Of a DNA stretch of 64,000 bases, positions 16,407 through 23,602 are shown piece by piece (the first letter of the stretch is position 1; each line of letters begins with the position of its first letter). The stretch lies in the NCBI RefSeq assembly GCF_036924745.1, contig NZ_JAZHSD010000001.1:6757001-6821000 (forward strand). The letters run 5' to 3'. The translations under genes were made by a program, and so were the position numbers. The DNA is from Bradyrhizobium sp. AZCC 1693 (GTDB taxonomy: Bacteria > Pseudomonadota > Alphaproteobacteria > Rhizobiales > Xanthobacteraceae). Below the pieces are notes generated by a model that saw only the letters and a list, made by a program, of their open reading frames with translations, was not told the origin of the DNA and searched no databases.

Positions 16407-17309
16407 TTAGTCCGCGAACTCCTCGCGCCGATAGCCCTGCGCATATAACAGCGCGGTGAGGTCGCCATAGTCGATCCGCGCGGCGGCGGCGGCGGCGACC
16501 GCGGGCTTGGCGTGATAGGCGACGCCGAGCCCCGCCGCCTGGATCATGCCGAGATCGTTGGCGCCGTCACCGGTCACCAGCGTGTCGATTTCGTCGAGGT
16601 CGAAGGATTCGCGAAGCTCGATCAGCGTTGCCAGCTTGGCGGCGCGGCCGAGAATCGGCTCGGCCACTTCGCCGGTGAACTTGCCGTCGCGAACCCCGAG
16701 CTCGTTGGCGCGGTTCTCCTGGAATCCGATTTTTGCGGCGACCGCATGGGTGAACAGTGTGAAGCCGCCCGAGATCAGGCAGGTGTAAGCGCCGCTGGCA
16801 CGCATGGTCATGACCAGCTCCCGGCCGCCCGGCGTCGGCGTGATGTGTTTTGCCAGCACCTCGTCGACCACACTGACCGGCAGATCTTTCAGGAGCGCAA
16901 CGCGCTCGCGCAGCGCCGGCTCGAATTCGATTTCGCCGCGCATCGCCCGTTCGGTGATCCCGGCGACATGCGCCTTCAGCCCGGCGAAATCGGCCAGCTC
17001 ATCGATGCATTCCTGGACGATCATGGTGGAATCCATGTCCGCCAGAAAAAGCTTCTTGCGCCGTGCCGCGACAGGCTGCACCACAATGTCGATCGGCAGG
17101 TCACCGCGCGCCGCTTGCAGGCGGGTTTCGATCGCCTTGATGTCATCAGGGCTCTTGATCTGATAGTCGAAGGGAATGTCGACCGCCACTTCGTCGAACA
17201 GCCATTGCGCCGTTCCGGGCGAGGGGAGAACGGCCAGCGCGCCGTCGACAATGGTACTGTCGAGCGCGGGATTGGCCGGGTTGCAGATGAGGGTGGCGAC
17301 GAGGGACAT
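16407..17309 (-). CDS. serB: Phosphoserine phosphatase
   Basis: Last step of serine synthesis: removes phosphate from O-phospho-L-serine. The 300-residue protein has an N-terminal ACT-like region (about 1-80) and the HAD-fold phosphatase. Motif I is DMDSTMI, with nucleophile Asp91 and acid Asp93. Motif II is the Ser-Gly-Gly in [10 protein letters not shown], and motif IV is [11 protein letters not shown]. Its start codon (17307-17309) overlaps the divergent miaA start (17308-17310). Confidence 0.96.
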   Translation of the reverse strand: MSLVATLICNPANPALDSTIVDGALAVLPSPGTAQWLFDEVAVDIPFDYQIKSPDDIKAIETRLQAARGDLPIDIVVQPVAARRKKLFLADMDSTMIVQECIDELADFAGLKAHVAGITERAMRGEIEFEPALRERVALLKDLPVSVVDEVLAKHITPTPGGRELVMTMRASGAYTCLISGGFTLFTHAVAAKIGFQENRANELGVRDGKFTGEVAEPILGRAAKLATLIELRESFDLDEIDTLVTGDGANDLGMIQAAGLGVAYHAKPAVAAAAAARIDYGDLTALLYAQGYRREEFAD

Positions 17310-18243
17310 GCAGGCGTATCAGCTAGATTTGAGCAAGGCCGTGCTTATCGCAGGGCCGACCGCCAGCGGCAAGTCGGCCCTGGCGCTCGAATTGGCGCAA
17401 AAGACCGGGGGAATCGTCATCAACACCGATTCCATGCAGGTCTATCGCGATCTCCGCATCATCACGGCGCGGCCGACGGTAGAGGAAGAGGCGCGCGCCC
17501 CGCACCGGCTCTATGGCCATGTCGACGCATCAGTCAATTTCTCGGCCGGCGCCTGGGTGGCGGATGCCGCAAAGGTTCTGGCGGACGCACGCGCGGCAGG
17601 ACGCCTGCCGATCTTCATCGGCGGCTCCGGCCTGTACTTCAAGGCGTTGACGCGCGGCCTCTCCGCGGTGCCGCCGATCCCGGCGGAAGTACGCGATGCC
17701 GTTCGCGCCCGGCTGGAACGCGATGGCGTCGAGACGCTGCATGCCGAGCTGGCGCGGCGCGATCCCGTCTCGGCCGAACGCCTGAAGCCGCGCGACCGCA
17801 CGCGGATTGCCCGCGCGCTGGAGGTCGTGGAGGCCACCGGCCGCGCGCTGCCGGACTGGCATGGCGAAGGCCTGCCGCCGCTGCTGCCGCCGGGTGAGTT
17901 CACCGCGCTGTTCCTCGCGCCGGAACGCGATCAGCTTTATGCGCGGATCAATGCGCGGTTCGGCGCGATGCTGGACGCCGGCGCGCTGGAGGAAGTCGCC
18001 GCGCTGGCCGCGCGAAAGCTCGATCCGCTGCTGCCGGCGATGAAGGCCCACGGCGTGCCCGCCCTGATCCGCTACCTCGGCGGCGAGATCACGCCCGAAC
18101 AGGCCGCCGAAATCGGCCGCGCCGACACCCGCCATTACGCCAAGCGGCAGTTCACCTGGTTCAGGCATCAACTGCCAGAATTCGAGTGGGTGAAGCCGGA
18201 GGCGGTGAGGGGGTGGGTGGAAGGTATCGTTCCGCGAGGCTAA
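17308..18243 (+). CDS. miaA: tRNA dimethylallyltransferase
   Basis: Adds the isopentenyl group to A37 of tRNAs reading UNN codons. The 311-residue length is typical. Landmarks are P-loop GPTASGKS (residues 16-23), [11 protein letters not shown] with the conserved Asp-Ser, [20 protein letters not shown], and the C-terminal [16 protein letters not shown] start it at ATG 17308; an ATG at 17287 would add 7 residues but lies deeper in serB. The divergent start-codon overlap with serB puts each promoter inside the neighbouring gene. Confidence 0.95.
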   Translation: MQAYQLDLSKAVLIAGPTASGKSALALELAQKTGGIVINTDSMQVYRDLRIITARPTVEEEARAPHRLYGHVDASVNFSAGAWVADAAKVLADARAAGRLPIFIGGSGLYFKALTRGLSAVPPIPAEVRDAVRARLERDGVETLHAELARRDPVSAERLKPRDRTRIARALEVVEATGRALPDWHGEGLPPLLPPGEFTALFLAPERDQLYARINARFGAMLDAGALEEVAALAARKLDPLLPAMKAHGVPALIRYLGGEITPEQAAEIGRADTRHYAKRQFTWFRHQLPEFEWVKPEAVRGWVEGIVPRG

Positions 18244-18257
18244 AGGCGCGGATTGTT

Positions 18258-18304
18258 CTAATCTGTTCCCATGGTGGGAATTTTTGATTGATCCCATGAC
18301 GGGA
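18258..18304 (+). promoter_or_regulatory. Twin palindromic operator of higBA
   Basis: TTCCCATGGTGGGAA (18266-18280) and a related site, TCCC-ATGAC-GGGA (18292-18304), lie with centres about 25 bp apart, just before higB. Two similar palindromes ahead of a toxin-antitoxin operon are the usual layout for autorepression by the antitoxin. No experimental support is available. Confidence 0.6.
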
Positions 18305-18311
18305 ACATGCT

Positions 18312-18614
18312 ATGGCTACGAACGTAATAGCAAGGAAGGCACTTCAGGTCTTTTGGAAGCGTTACCCTCAGGCCGAGATACCGCTCGGCACCTGGTATCA
18401 AATCGTTTCCAAAGGCGAGTGGAGTGGGCCTGCAGACCTGAAGAGAGCGTTCGGAAATAATGTGGACTTTGTCGGAGACAACAGAGCCATCTTCGATATC
18501 GGCGGGAACAAGTATCGCCTTGTCGTCCACTTTTCCTACAAGTTCAAAACCGCCCTCATCAAGTTTGTCGGTACGCATGAAGAGTATGACGGCATAGATG
18601 CGGAGACGGTGTGA
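18312..18614 (+). CDS. higB: HigB-type mRNA interferase toxin
   Basis: A 100-residue RelE-superfamily toxin of the HigB_toxin family, which cleaves mRNA on the ribosome. Matching blocks are VIARKALQVFWKRYPQAE, WYQIVSKGEW, and the core FDIGGNKYRLVVHFSYKF followed by IKFVGTHEEYDGID. Basic residues (Lys, Arg) and a His near the C-terminus fit the active site. As in the family, the toxin precedes the antitoxin; the stop overlaps the higA start (TGATG). The pair sits between the housekeeping genes miaA and ilvB, an accessory module. Confidence 0.93.
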   Translation: MATNVIARKALQVFWKRYPQAEIPLGTWYQIVSKGEWSGPADLKRAFGNNVDFVGDNRAIFDIGGNKYRLVVHFSYKFKTALIKFVGTHEEYDGIDAETV

Positions 18615-18997
18615 TGATGGATGTAAAACCTCTCCACAATGAACGGGATTACGACTGGGCGATCCGCGAAGTATCCCGTTATTTCGAATCCGAACCCGAG
18701 CCCGGCACCGCCGATGGCGATCGCTTCGAGGTTCTATCCACCCTCATCAAGGCGTACGAAGACAAGCACTTCGCAACGAAGCATGGCGATCCCGTCGACA
18801 TTCTGCATTTTGCGATCGAATCCATGGGCAGGTCGCAAGCGGAATTGGCCGGCTTGATTGGCCGAAATCGCGCATCCGAAATATTGAATCGCGTCCGCCC
18901 CTTAACACTGGATATGATCCGCGCCATTGGCCAGGAATGGAATCTTCCAGTCGAGGCCTTGGCAGCTCGGTATGATTTGGCCCCGACCTACGCTTAG
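18614..18997 (+). CDS. higA: HigA-type antitoxin with XRE DNA-binding domain
   Basis: A 127-residue antitoxin that neutralises HigB and probably represses the operon. The N-terminal part (LHNERDYDWAIREVSRYFE) is the toxin-facing segment seen in the HigA group. The C-terminal Cro/C1-type helix-turn-helix is SQAELAGLIGRNRASEILN followed by LTLDMIRAIGQEWNLPVEAL. The start is ATG 18614, overlapping the toxin stop; a second ATG follows immediately, and GTG 18611 is also possible. Confidence 0.92.
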   Translation: MMDVKPLHNERDYDWAIREVSRYFESEPEPGTADGDRFEVLSTLIKAYEDKHFATKHGDPVDILHFAIESMGRSQAELAGLIGRNRASEILNRVRPLTLDMIRAIGQEWNLPVEALAARYDLAPTYA

Positions 18998-19131
18998 TTT
19001 CGGGTGCGCCGGAGGTTCGCTCTCAAGGACGGCACGCAGCCTCCCCGCATGGCCGTACGCATAAAATTCCCCCTCGCCGAACGGCCGGAACGCCGCTAAG
19101 CTGTAAAAATCGCGCTGAAAGCGTCCTTCCC

Positions 19132-19159
19132 TTGACTTCCGGGGACCGGGCGGTATAAC
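19132..19159 (+). promoter_or_regulatory. Promoter of the ilv leader
   Basis: TTGACT (19132-19137) and TATAAC (19154-19159) are separated by 16 bp, a good housekeeping promoter for this group. Transcription would start near 19166, 25 bases before the leader peptide. Confidence 0.7.
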
Positions 19160-19190
19160 CGCGCAACCTTTGGGAAGTCCGAGACGTCGA

Positions 19191-19256
19191 ATGCGCAATA
19201 TTATTACCAAACTCCTTATCGTAGTCGTAGCCAGGCGCACCGCCGGGGGTGGCTGA
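19191..19256 (+). CDS. ilv leader peptide
   Basis: A 21-codon ORF beginning MRNIITKLLIVVVAR. Eight of its residues 4-13 are Ile, Leu or Val, the three end products of the pathway encoded downstream, with a run of IVVV. This is the pattern of attenuation leader peptides: scarcity of a charged branched-chain tRNA stalls the ribosome here and changes the downstream RNA fold. It is followed within 50 bp by alternative hairpins and a terminator, 110 bp before ilvB. It is not a chance ORF in my view. Confidence 0.85.
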   Translation: MRNIITKLLIVVVARRTAGGG

Positions 19257-19307
19257 GGCCATCCCAAATTCAGGCGGTGTGCATGGGGCCTCTCGGGCCC
19301 TTTTTTT
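19235..19307 (+). terminator. ilv attenuator
   Basis: The terminator is GGGCC (19286-19290), loop TCTCG, GGCCC (19296-19300), then seven T. Competing structures are visible. GAGGCC at 19255-19260 can pair with GGCCTC at 19287-19292, which would destroy the terminator. GCGCACCGCC at 19235-19244 pairs with GGCGGTGTGC at 19273-19282 over 10 bp (one G-U). This set of alternatives, directly after an Ile/Leu/Val-rich leader peptide, is a classical attenuator. Confidence 0.8.
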
Positions 19308-19365
19308 ATTCCCTTAAAAATCGAAACCGAAGAAAGCCGCGCCAGCAGCGCATCCGGAGCAGACC

Positions 19366-21141
19366 ATGACCGACAAGAGCCACGATCCCAATCAGATGAC
19401 CGGCGCCGCGATGATCGTGCGCGCGCTCATCGATCATGGCGTCCAGCATCTGTTCGGCTATCCCGGCGGCGCGGTGCTTCCGATCTATGACGAGATTTTC
19501 CAGCAGAGCGACGTCGAGCACATTCTGGTGCGGCACGAGCAGGGCGCGGGCCATGCGGCGGAGGGTTATGCGCGCTCGACCGGCAAGCCCGGCGTGGTGC
19601 TGGTGACGTCGGGTCCCGGCGCCACCAACATGGTGACGCCGCTGACGGATGCGCTGATGGATTCGATTCCGCTGGTCTGCATCACCGGGCAGGTGCCCAC
19701 GCACTTGATCGGCAATGACGCGTTCCAGGAATGCGACACCGTCGGCATCACCCGTCCCTGCACCAAGCACAACTGGCTGGTGCGCGACGTCAACGATCTC
19801 GCAAAAGTGCTGCACGAGGCGTTCTATGTCGCGACCACGGGTCGTCCCGGACCGGTGCTGGTCGATGTCCCTAAGGACGTGCAATTCGCGGTCGGCACCT
19901 ATCATCCGCCGCGCAAGGACGACGTGCACGTTTCCTACACGCCGCGCGTGAAGGGCGATGCCGCGCAGATCCGGAAAGCCGTGGCCCTGTTGGCTTCCGC
20001 CAAGCGGCCGGTGATCTATTCCGGCGGCGGCGTCATCAATGCCGGGCCGGAGGCGTCCAAGCTGTTGCGCGAGCTGGTCGAGGTCACGGGATTCCCGATC
20101 ACCTCGACCCTGATGGGCCTCGGCGCCTATCCGGCCACGGGCAAGAACTGGCTGGGCATGCTGGGCATGCACGGCACCTACGAGGCCAACATGACGATGC
20201 ATGGTTGCGACGTCATGCTGTGCGTCGGGGCGCGCTTCGACGACCGCATCACCGGCCGCGTCGATGCGTTCTCGCCGGGCTCGAAGAAGATCCACATCGA
20301 TATCGATCCGTCCTCGATCAACAAGAACATTCATGTCGATGTGCCGATCATCGGTGACGCCGGCAATGTGCTTGGCGACCTGCTGCAGGTGTTCAAGGCG
20401 GAAGCGAAGAAGCCCGACATCAAGAGCTGGTGGCAGGAGATCGCCACCTGGCGTGCGCGCAATTCGCTCGCCTACAAGAAGAGCAACGACGTCATCCTGC
20501 CGCAACACGCCATCCAGAAGCTGTTCGAGGCGACGCGCGGCCATGACACCTACATCACGACCGAAGTCGGCCAGCACCAGATGTGGGCGGCGCAGTTCTT
20601 CGGCTTTGAGGAGCCGCACCGCTGGATGACGTCGGGTGGTCTCGGCACCATGGGCTACGGCCTGCCGGCCGCGCTCGGCGTGCAGGTCGCGCACCCCGAT
20701 AGCCTCGTGATCGATATCGCAGGCGACGCCTCGGTGCAGATGACGATGCAGGAGATGTCGACGGCGGTTCAGTTTGAACTTCCGATCAAGATCTTCATCC
20801 TGAACAACCAGTACATGGGCATGGTGCGGCAGTGGCAGCAGCTCCTGCACGGCAACCGGCTGTCGCACTCCTATTCGGAAGCGCTGCCGGATTTCGTCAA
20901 GCTGGCGGACGCCTTCGGCTGCGTCGGCCTGCAGGCGATCAAGCACGGCGATCTCGACGGCGCGCTCAAGGAGATGATCAAGGTCAAGCGCCCGGTGCTG
21001 TTCGATTGCCGCGTCGCTGCGCTCGAAAACTGCTTCCCGATGATTCCGTCCGGCAAGGCGCATAACGAAATGCTGCTGCCGGCGGAAGCCACCGACGAAG
21101 CCACCGCCGCGGCGTTTGCCGGCGGCAAGGCGCTGGTGTGA
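19366..21141 (+). CDS. ilvB: Acetolactate synthase large subunit
   Basis: TPP-dependent first common enzyme of valine, leucine and isoleucine synthesis. The 591-residue protein has the PYR domain (MTGAAMIVRALIDHGVQHLF, GYPGGAVLPIYD, catalytic Glu in RHEQGAGHAAEGYA). The central FAD/Rossmann domain follows, then the PP domain with TPP/Mg motif GDASVQMTMQEMSTAV ending FILNN. The length is standard for the biosynthetic enzyme. Expression is under the leader attenuator. Its small subunit is encoded at 22356, with a threonine dehydratase gene in between. Confidence 0.97.
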   Translation: MTDKSHDPNQMTGAAMIVRALIDHGVQHLFGYPGGAVLPIYDEIFQQSDVEHILVRHEQGAGHAAEGYARSTGKPGVVLVTSGPGATNMVTPLTDALMDSIPLVCITGQVPTHLIGNDAFQECDTVGITRPCTKHNWLVRDVNDLAKVLHEAFYVATTGRPGPVLVDVPKDVQFAVGTYHPPRKDDVHVSYTPRVKGDAAQIRKAVALLASAKRPVIYSGGGVINAGPEASKLLRELVEVTGFPITSTLMGLGAYPATGKNWLGMLGMHGTYEANMTMHGCDVMLCVGARFDDRITGRVDAFSPGSKKIHIDIDPSSINKNIHVDVPIIGDAGNVLGDLLQVFKAEAKKPDIKSWWQEIATWRARNSLAYKKSNDVILPQHAIQKLFEATRGHDTYITTEVGQHQMWAAQFFGFEEPHRWMTSGGLGTMGYGLPAALGVQVAHPDSLVIDIAGDASVQMTMQEMSTAVQFELPIKIFILNNQYMGMVRQWQQLLHGNRLSHSYSEALPDFVKLADAFGCVGLQAIKHGDLDGALKEMIKVKRPVLFDCRVAALENCFPMIPSGKAHNEMLLPAEATDEATAAAFAGGKALV

Positions 21142-21178
21142 GGACGACGATGAAGCAACAGCGAGCGCTCTTTCTTTG

Positions 21179-21307
21179 CCTCTCCCCGCTTGCGGGGAGA
21201 GGTCGCGCCGAAGGCGCGGGTGAGGGGGACTCTCCGCGAGTCCGTCTCTCACCGTCCTCGCGGAGGCTGCCCCTCACCCCAACCCTCTCCCCGCAAGCGG
21301 GGCGAGG
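21179..21307. repeat. Compound palindromic repeat between ilvB and the dehydratase gene
   Basis: Two related palindromes, with arms CCTCTCCCCGC and GCGGGGAGAGG around TT (21179-21202) and a near copy around AA (21284-21307), flank inner complementary blocks. The inner pairs are GGTGAGGGG with CCCCTCACC and GGACTC with GAGTCC. The whole element can fold as one long nested stem. This is a REP-like intergenic family. It separates ilvB from the next gene and may alter downstream expression. Confidence 0.8.
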
Positions 21308-21342
21308 GAACTTATCGCGCACGCGGATAGTGCGGGGCTCCC

Positions 21343-22329
21343 ATGTTTGACCTCAAAGAGCTCGAACGCGCGCACGAGATCGTGGGGCAGGCGGTGCCGC
21401 AGACGCCGGCGCATGCCTGGCCGCTGCTTGGCGACCGGCTCGGCGCTGATGTTGTGGTCAAGCATGAGAACCACACGCCGACCAGCGCTTTCAAGGTACG
21501 GGGCGGACTGGTCTACCTCGACCGCCTGAAGCGTGAACGGCCCAACACGCCCGGGATCATTTCGGCGACGCGCGGCAATCACGGACAGAGCCTTGCGTTT
21601 GCGGCCAGCCGTCACGGCGTGCCGGTGACGATCTATGTTCCGCACGGCAATTCGGTCGAGCAAAATCGCGCGATACGCGGATTTGGCGCCGAGCTTGTCG
21701 AATACGGCGAGGATTTTCAGGCGGCACGCGAGGAAGCCTATCGGCGCGCGGAGACGAATGGGTTGGAAATCGTGCCGGCCTTCCATCCCGATCTTGTCCT
21801 GGGTGTCGCGACCTATGCGCTCGAACTATTGCGAAAGGCGCGTGATCTCGACGTTCTCTATGTTCCGATCGGGCAGGGCTCCGGCATTTGCGGCTGCATC
21901 CTCGCGCGTGATCTGCTTGGCCTGAAAACGGAAATCGTCGGCGTGCAGTCGACCGAAGCGCCGTCTTACGCACTGTCGTTCGCGGCCGGCGCCGTCGTAA
22001 CGACCAAAACCAGCAACACGCGCGCCGACGGCGTGGCGACACGCATTCCTGATGCCGATGCGGTCGCGATCATCTGCAAGGGCGCTTCCCGCGTCCTGCA
22101 GGTGACTGACGACGAAATCGCCTCGGCGATGCGGGCTTACTGGACCGATACCCACAATCTTGCGGAAGGCGCCGGTGCGGCTGCGCTGGCGGCGGCTCTG
22201 CAGGAGAAGAAGAAACTTCAAGGTAAGCGGGTCGGCCTAGTGTTGAGCGGCGGCAACATCGATTTTGACCGGTTTCGCCATTGGCTCGGGCCGGATGCCG
22301 TTACCGCAGATCAACGGGCGATGACGTGA
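21343..22329 (+). CDS. Threonine/serine dehydratase, PLP-dependent
   Basis: A fold-type II PLP enzyme of 328 residues that deaminates threonine to 2-oxobutyrate, the precursor isoleucine synthesis feeds to IlvBN. The PLP lysine is in HTPTSAFKVRGG (Lys51). SATRGNHGQSLAFAASRHG binds the substrate carboxylate, and PIGQGSGICG is the phosphate loop. The C-terminal ACT-like regulatory domains of biosynthetic IlvA (about 500 residues) are missing, so the enzyme should not be feedback-inhibited by isoleucine in the usual way. It lies between ilvB and ilvN. Serine or a 3-hydroxy-amino acid could also be the substrate. Confidence 0.88.
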   Translation: MFDLKELERAHEIVGQAVPQTPAHAWPLLGDRLGADVVVKHENHTPTSAFKVRGGLVYLDRLKRERPNTPGIISATRGNHGQSLAFAASRHGVPVTIYVPHGNSVEQNRAIRGFGAELVEYGEDFQAAREEAYRRAETNGLEIVPAFHPDLVLGVATYALELLRKARDLDVLYVPIGQGSGICGCILARDLLGLKTEIVGVQSTEAPSYALSFAAGAVVTTKTSNTRADGVATRIPDADAVAIICKGASRVLQVTDDEIASAMRAYWTDTHNLAEGAGAAALAAALQEKKKLQGKRVGLVLSGGNIDFDRFRHWLGPDAVTADQRAMT

Positions 22330-22355
22330 CCGAGAAAGAATCCAAGGGGACGACA

Positions 22356-22898
22356 ATGAACCAGCCCGCATCCGCCTACTTCCTGGAAGAGCGGCACGAT
22401 CCCAACGAGACGCACACGCTCTCGGTCCTGGTGCAGAACGAGCCGGGCGTGCTCGCGCGCGTGATCGGGTTGTTTTCCGGCCGCGGCTACAACATCGAAA
22501 GCCTCACGGTCTCTGAAACCGAAAGCCAGAAACATCTCTCCCGCATCACCATCGTCACCACGGGTACGCCGATGGTGATCGAGCAGATCAAGCACCAGCT
22601 CGATCGCATGGTGCCGGTCTATCGCGTGGTCGACATGACGATCACCGGCCGCTCGATCGAGCGGGAACTCGCCATGGTGAAAGTGCGCGGCGGCGGCGAC
22701 CACCGGGTCGAGGCGCTGCGGCTGGCGGACGCCTTCCGCGCCCGCGTGATCGATGCCACCACCGAGAGTTTTGTGTTCGAGATCACAGGCAATTCTTCCA
22801 AGATCGATCAATTTATCGACCTGATGCGCCCGCTCGGCCTTGTCGAAGTGTCGCGCACCGGTGTTGCCGCGATCGGGCGCGGGCCTGAGGGGATGTGA
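22356..22898 (+). CDS. ilvN: Acetolactate synthase regulatory subunit
   Basis: Small subunit that activates IlvB and confers valine feedback. The 180-residue protein has an N-terminal ACT domain (HTLSVLVQNEPGVLARVIGL followed by FSGRGYNIESLTV) at about residues 20-95 and the C-terminal domain (RELAMVKVRGG, DFRARVID-like block, GNSSKIDQFIDLMRPLG). I start it at ATG 22356 with AAGGGGA upstream; a longer frame has no homology. The long form also known as IlvH fits this length. Confidence 0.96.
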   Translation: MNQPASAYFLEERHDPNETHTLSVLVQNEPGVLARVIGLFSGRGYNIESLTVSETESQKHLSRITIVTTGTPMVIEQIKHQLDRMVPVYRVVDMTITGRSIERELAMVKVRGGGDHRVEALRLADAFRARVIDATTESFVFEITGNSSKIDQFIDLMRPLGLVEVSRTGVAAIGRGPEGM

Positions 22899-22900
22899 AC

Positions 22901-23596
22901 ATGCTGGCGCGTGACTGGTATTACACTCAAAGGCGGCAGCTCGGGCTCGATTCTGCGGTCGCCTCGATCTACGACCGGCATGACGACTCTGACCTTCGCG
23001 CCCGCGCGGCGCTGACCATGCTCGGCGTGCAGAAGGGCTGGCGGGTGGCCGATATCGGCTGCGGCAACGGCGTGCTGGCCTGCGAGGCGGCGCTGATCGG
23101 CGCCGAGGTCGACGCCATCGATATTTCGCCCGCGATGCTGGCGCTCGCCAACATCCAGGCCCGCGACCGCAAGGTCGCGATCCGCACCCAGCCGGCCGGC
23201 ATGCTGAGCTTCGCCTATCAGCCGAATTCCTATGATCTGATCGTCAGCGAATTCACGCTGCATCATTTGCCGGATTTCTGGAAGGCGGTGGCGCTGGCAA
23301 GAATCTACGCGGCGCTGAAGCCCGGCGCCAATTTCTACCTGCGCGACATCGTGTTCGTCAGCACGCCCGACGGCACCGAGCGCGATGTCGAGCAGTGGGC
23401 CGATTTCACCATCAAGAACCACGATTTCCAGCGCGAGGGCGTGGTCACCCATATGCGCGACGAATACTCGACCTTCGGCTGGGTGATCGAGCGCATGCTG
23501 ACCGATGTCGGCTTCACGCTGGAATCGGTCGACTATCACGCCCCTCTCCACGGCACTTACCTCCTGCGCAAACCAAAGCCGGACCAACAGAGCTAG
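22901..23596 (+). CDS. Class I SAM-dependent methyltransferase
   Basis: A 231-residue methyltransferase of unknown substrate. Motif I is VADIGCGNG (residues 49-57), the acidic SAM-binding turn is VDAIDIS, and LIVSEFTLHHLPDF is the later motif followed by ALKPGANFYLRDIVF, as in UbiE/COQ5-type small-molecule methyltransferases. ATG 22901 is preceded by GAGGGG and lies 3 bp after the ilvN stop. It is transcribed within the ilv cluster, but no link to amino acid synthesis is evident. Confidence 0.85.
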   Translation: MLARDWYYTQRRQLGLDSAVASIYDRHDDSDLRARAALTMLGVQKGWRVADIGCGNGVLACEAALIGAEVDAIDISPAMLALANIQARDRKVAIRTQPAGMLSFAYQPNSYDLIVSEFTLHHLPDFWKAVALARIYAALKPGANFYLRDIVFVSTPDGTERDVEQWADFTIKNHDFQREGVVTHMRDEYSTFGWVIERMLTDVGFTLESVDYHAPLHGTYLLRKPKPDQQS

Positions 23597-23602
23597 AAAA
23601 AA

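Noticed and set aside
19306..21252. Long minus-strand frame opposite ilvB
   Set aside because: No recognisable domain, and ilvB covers the region.
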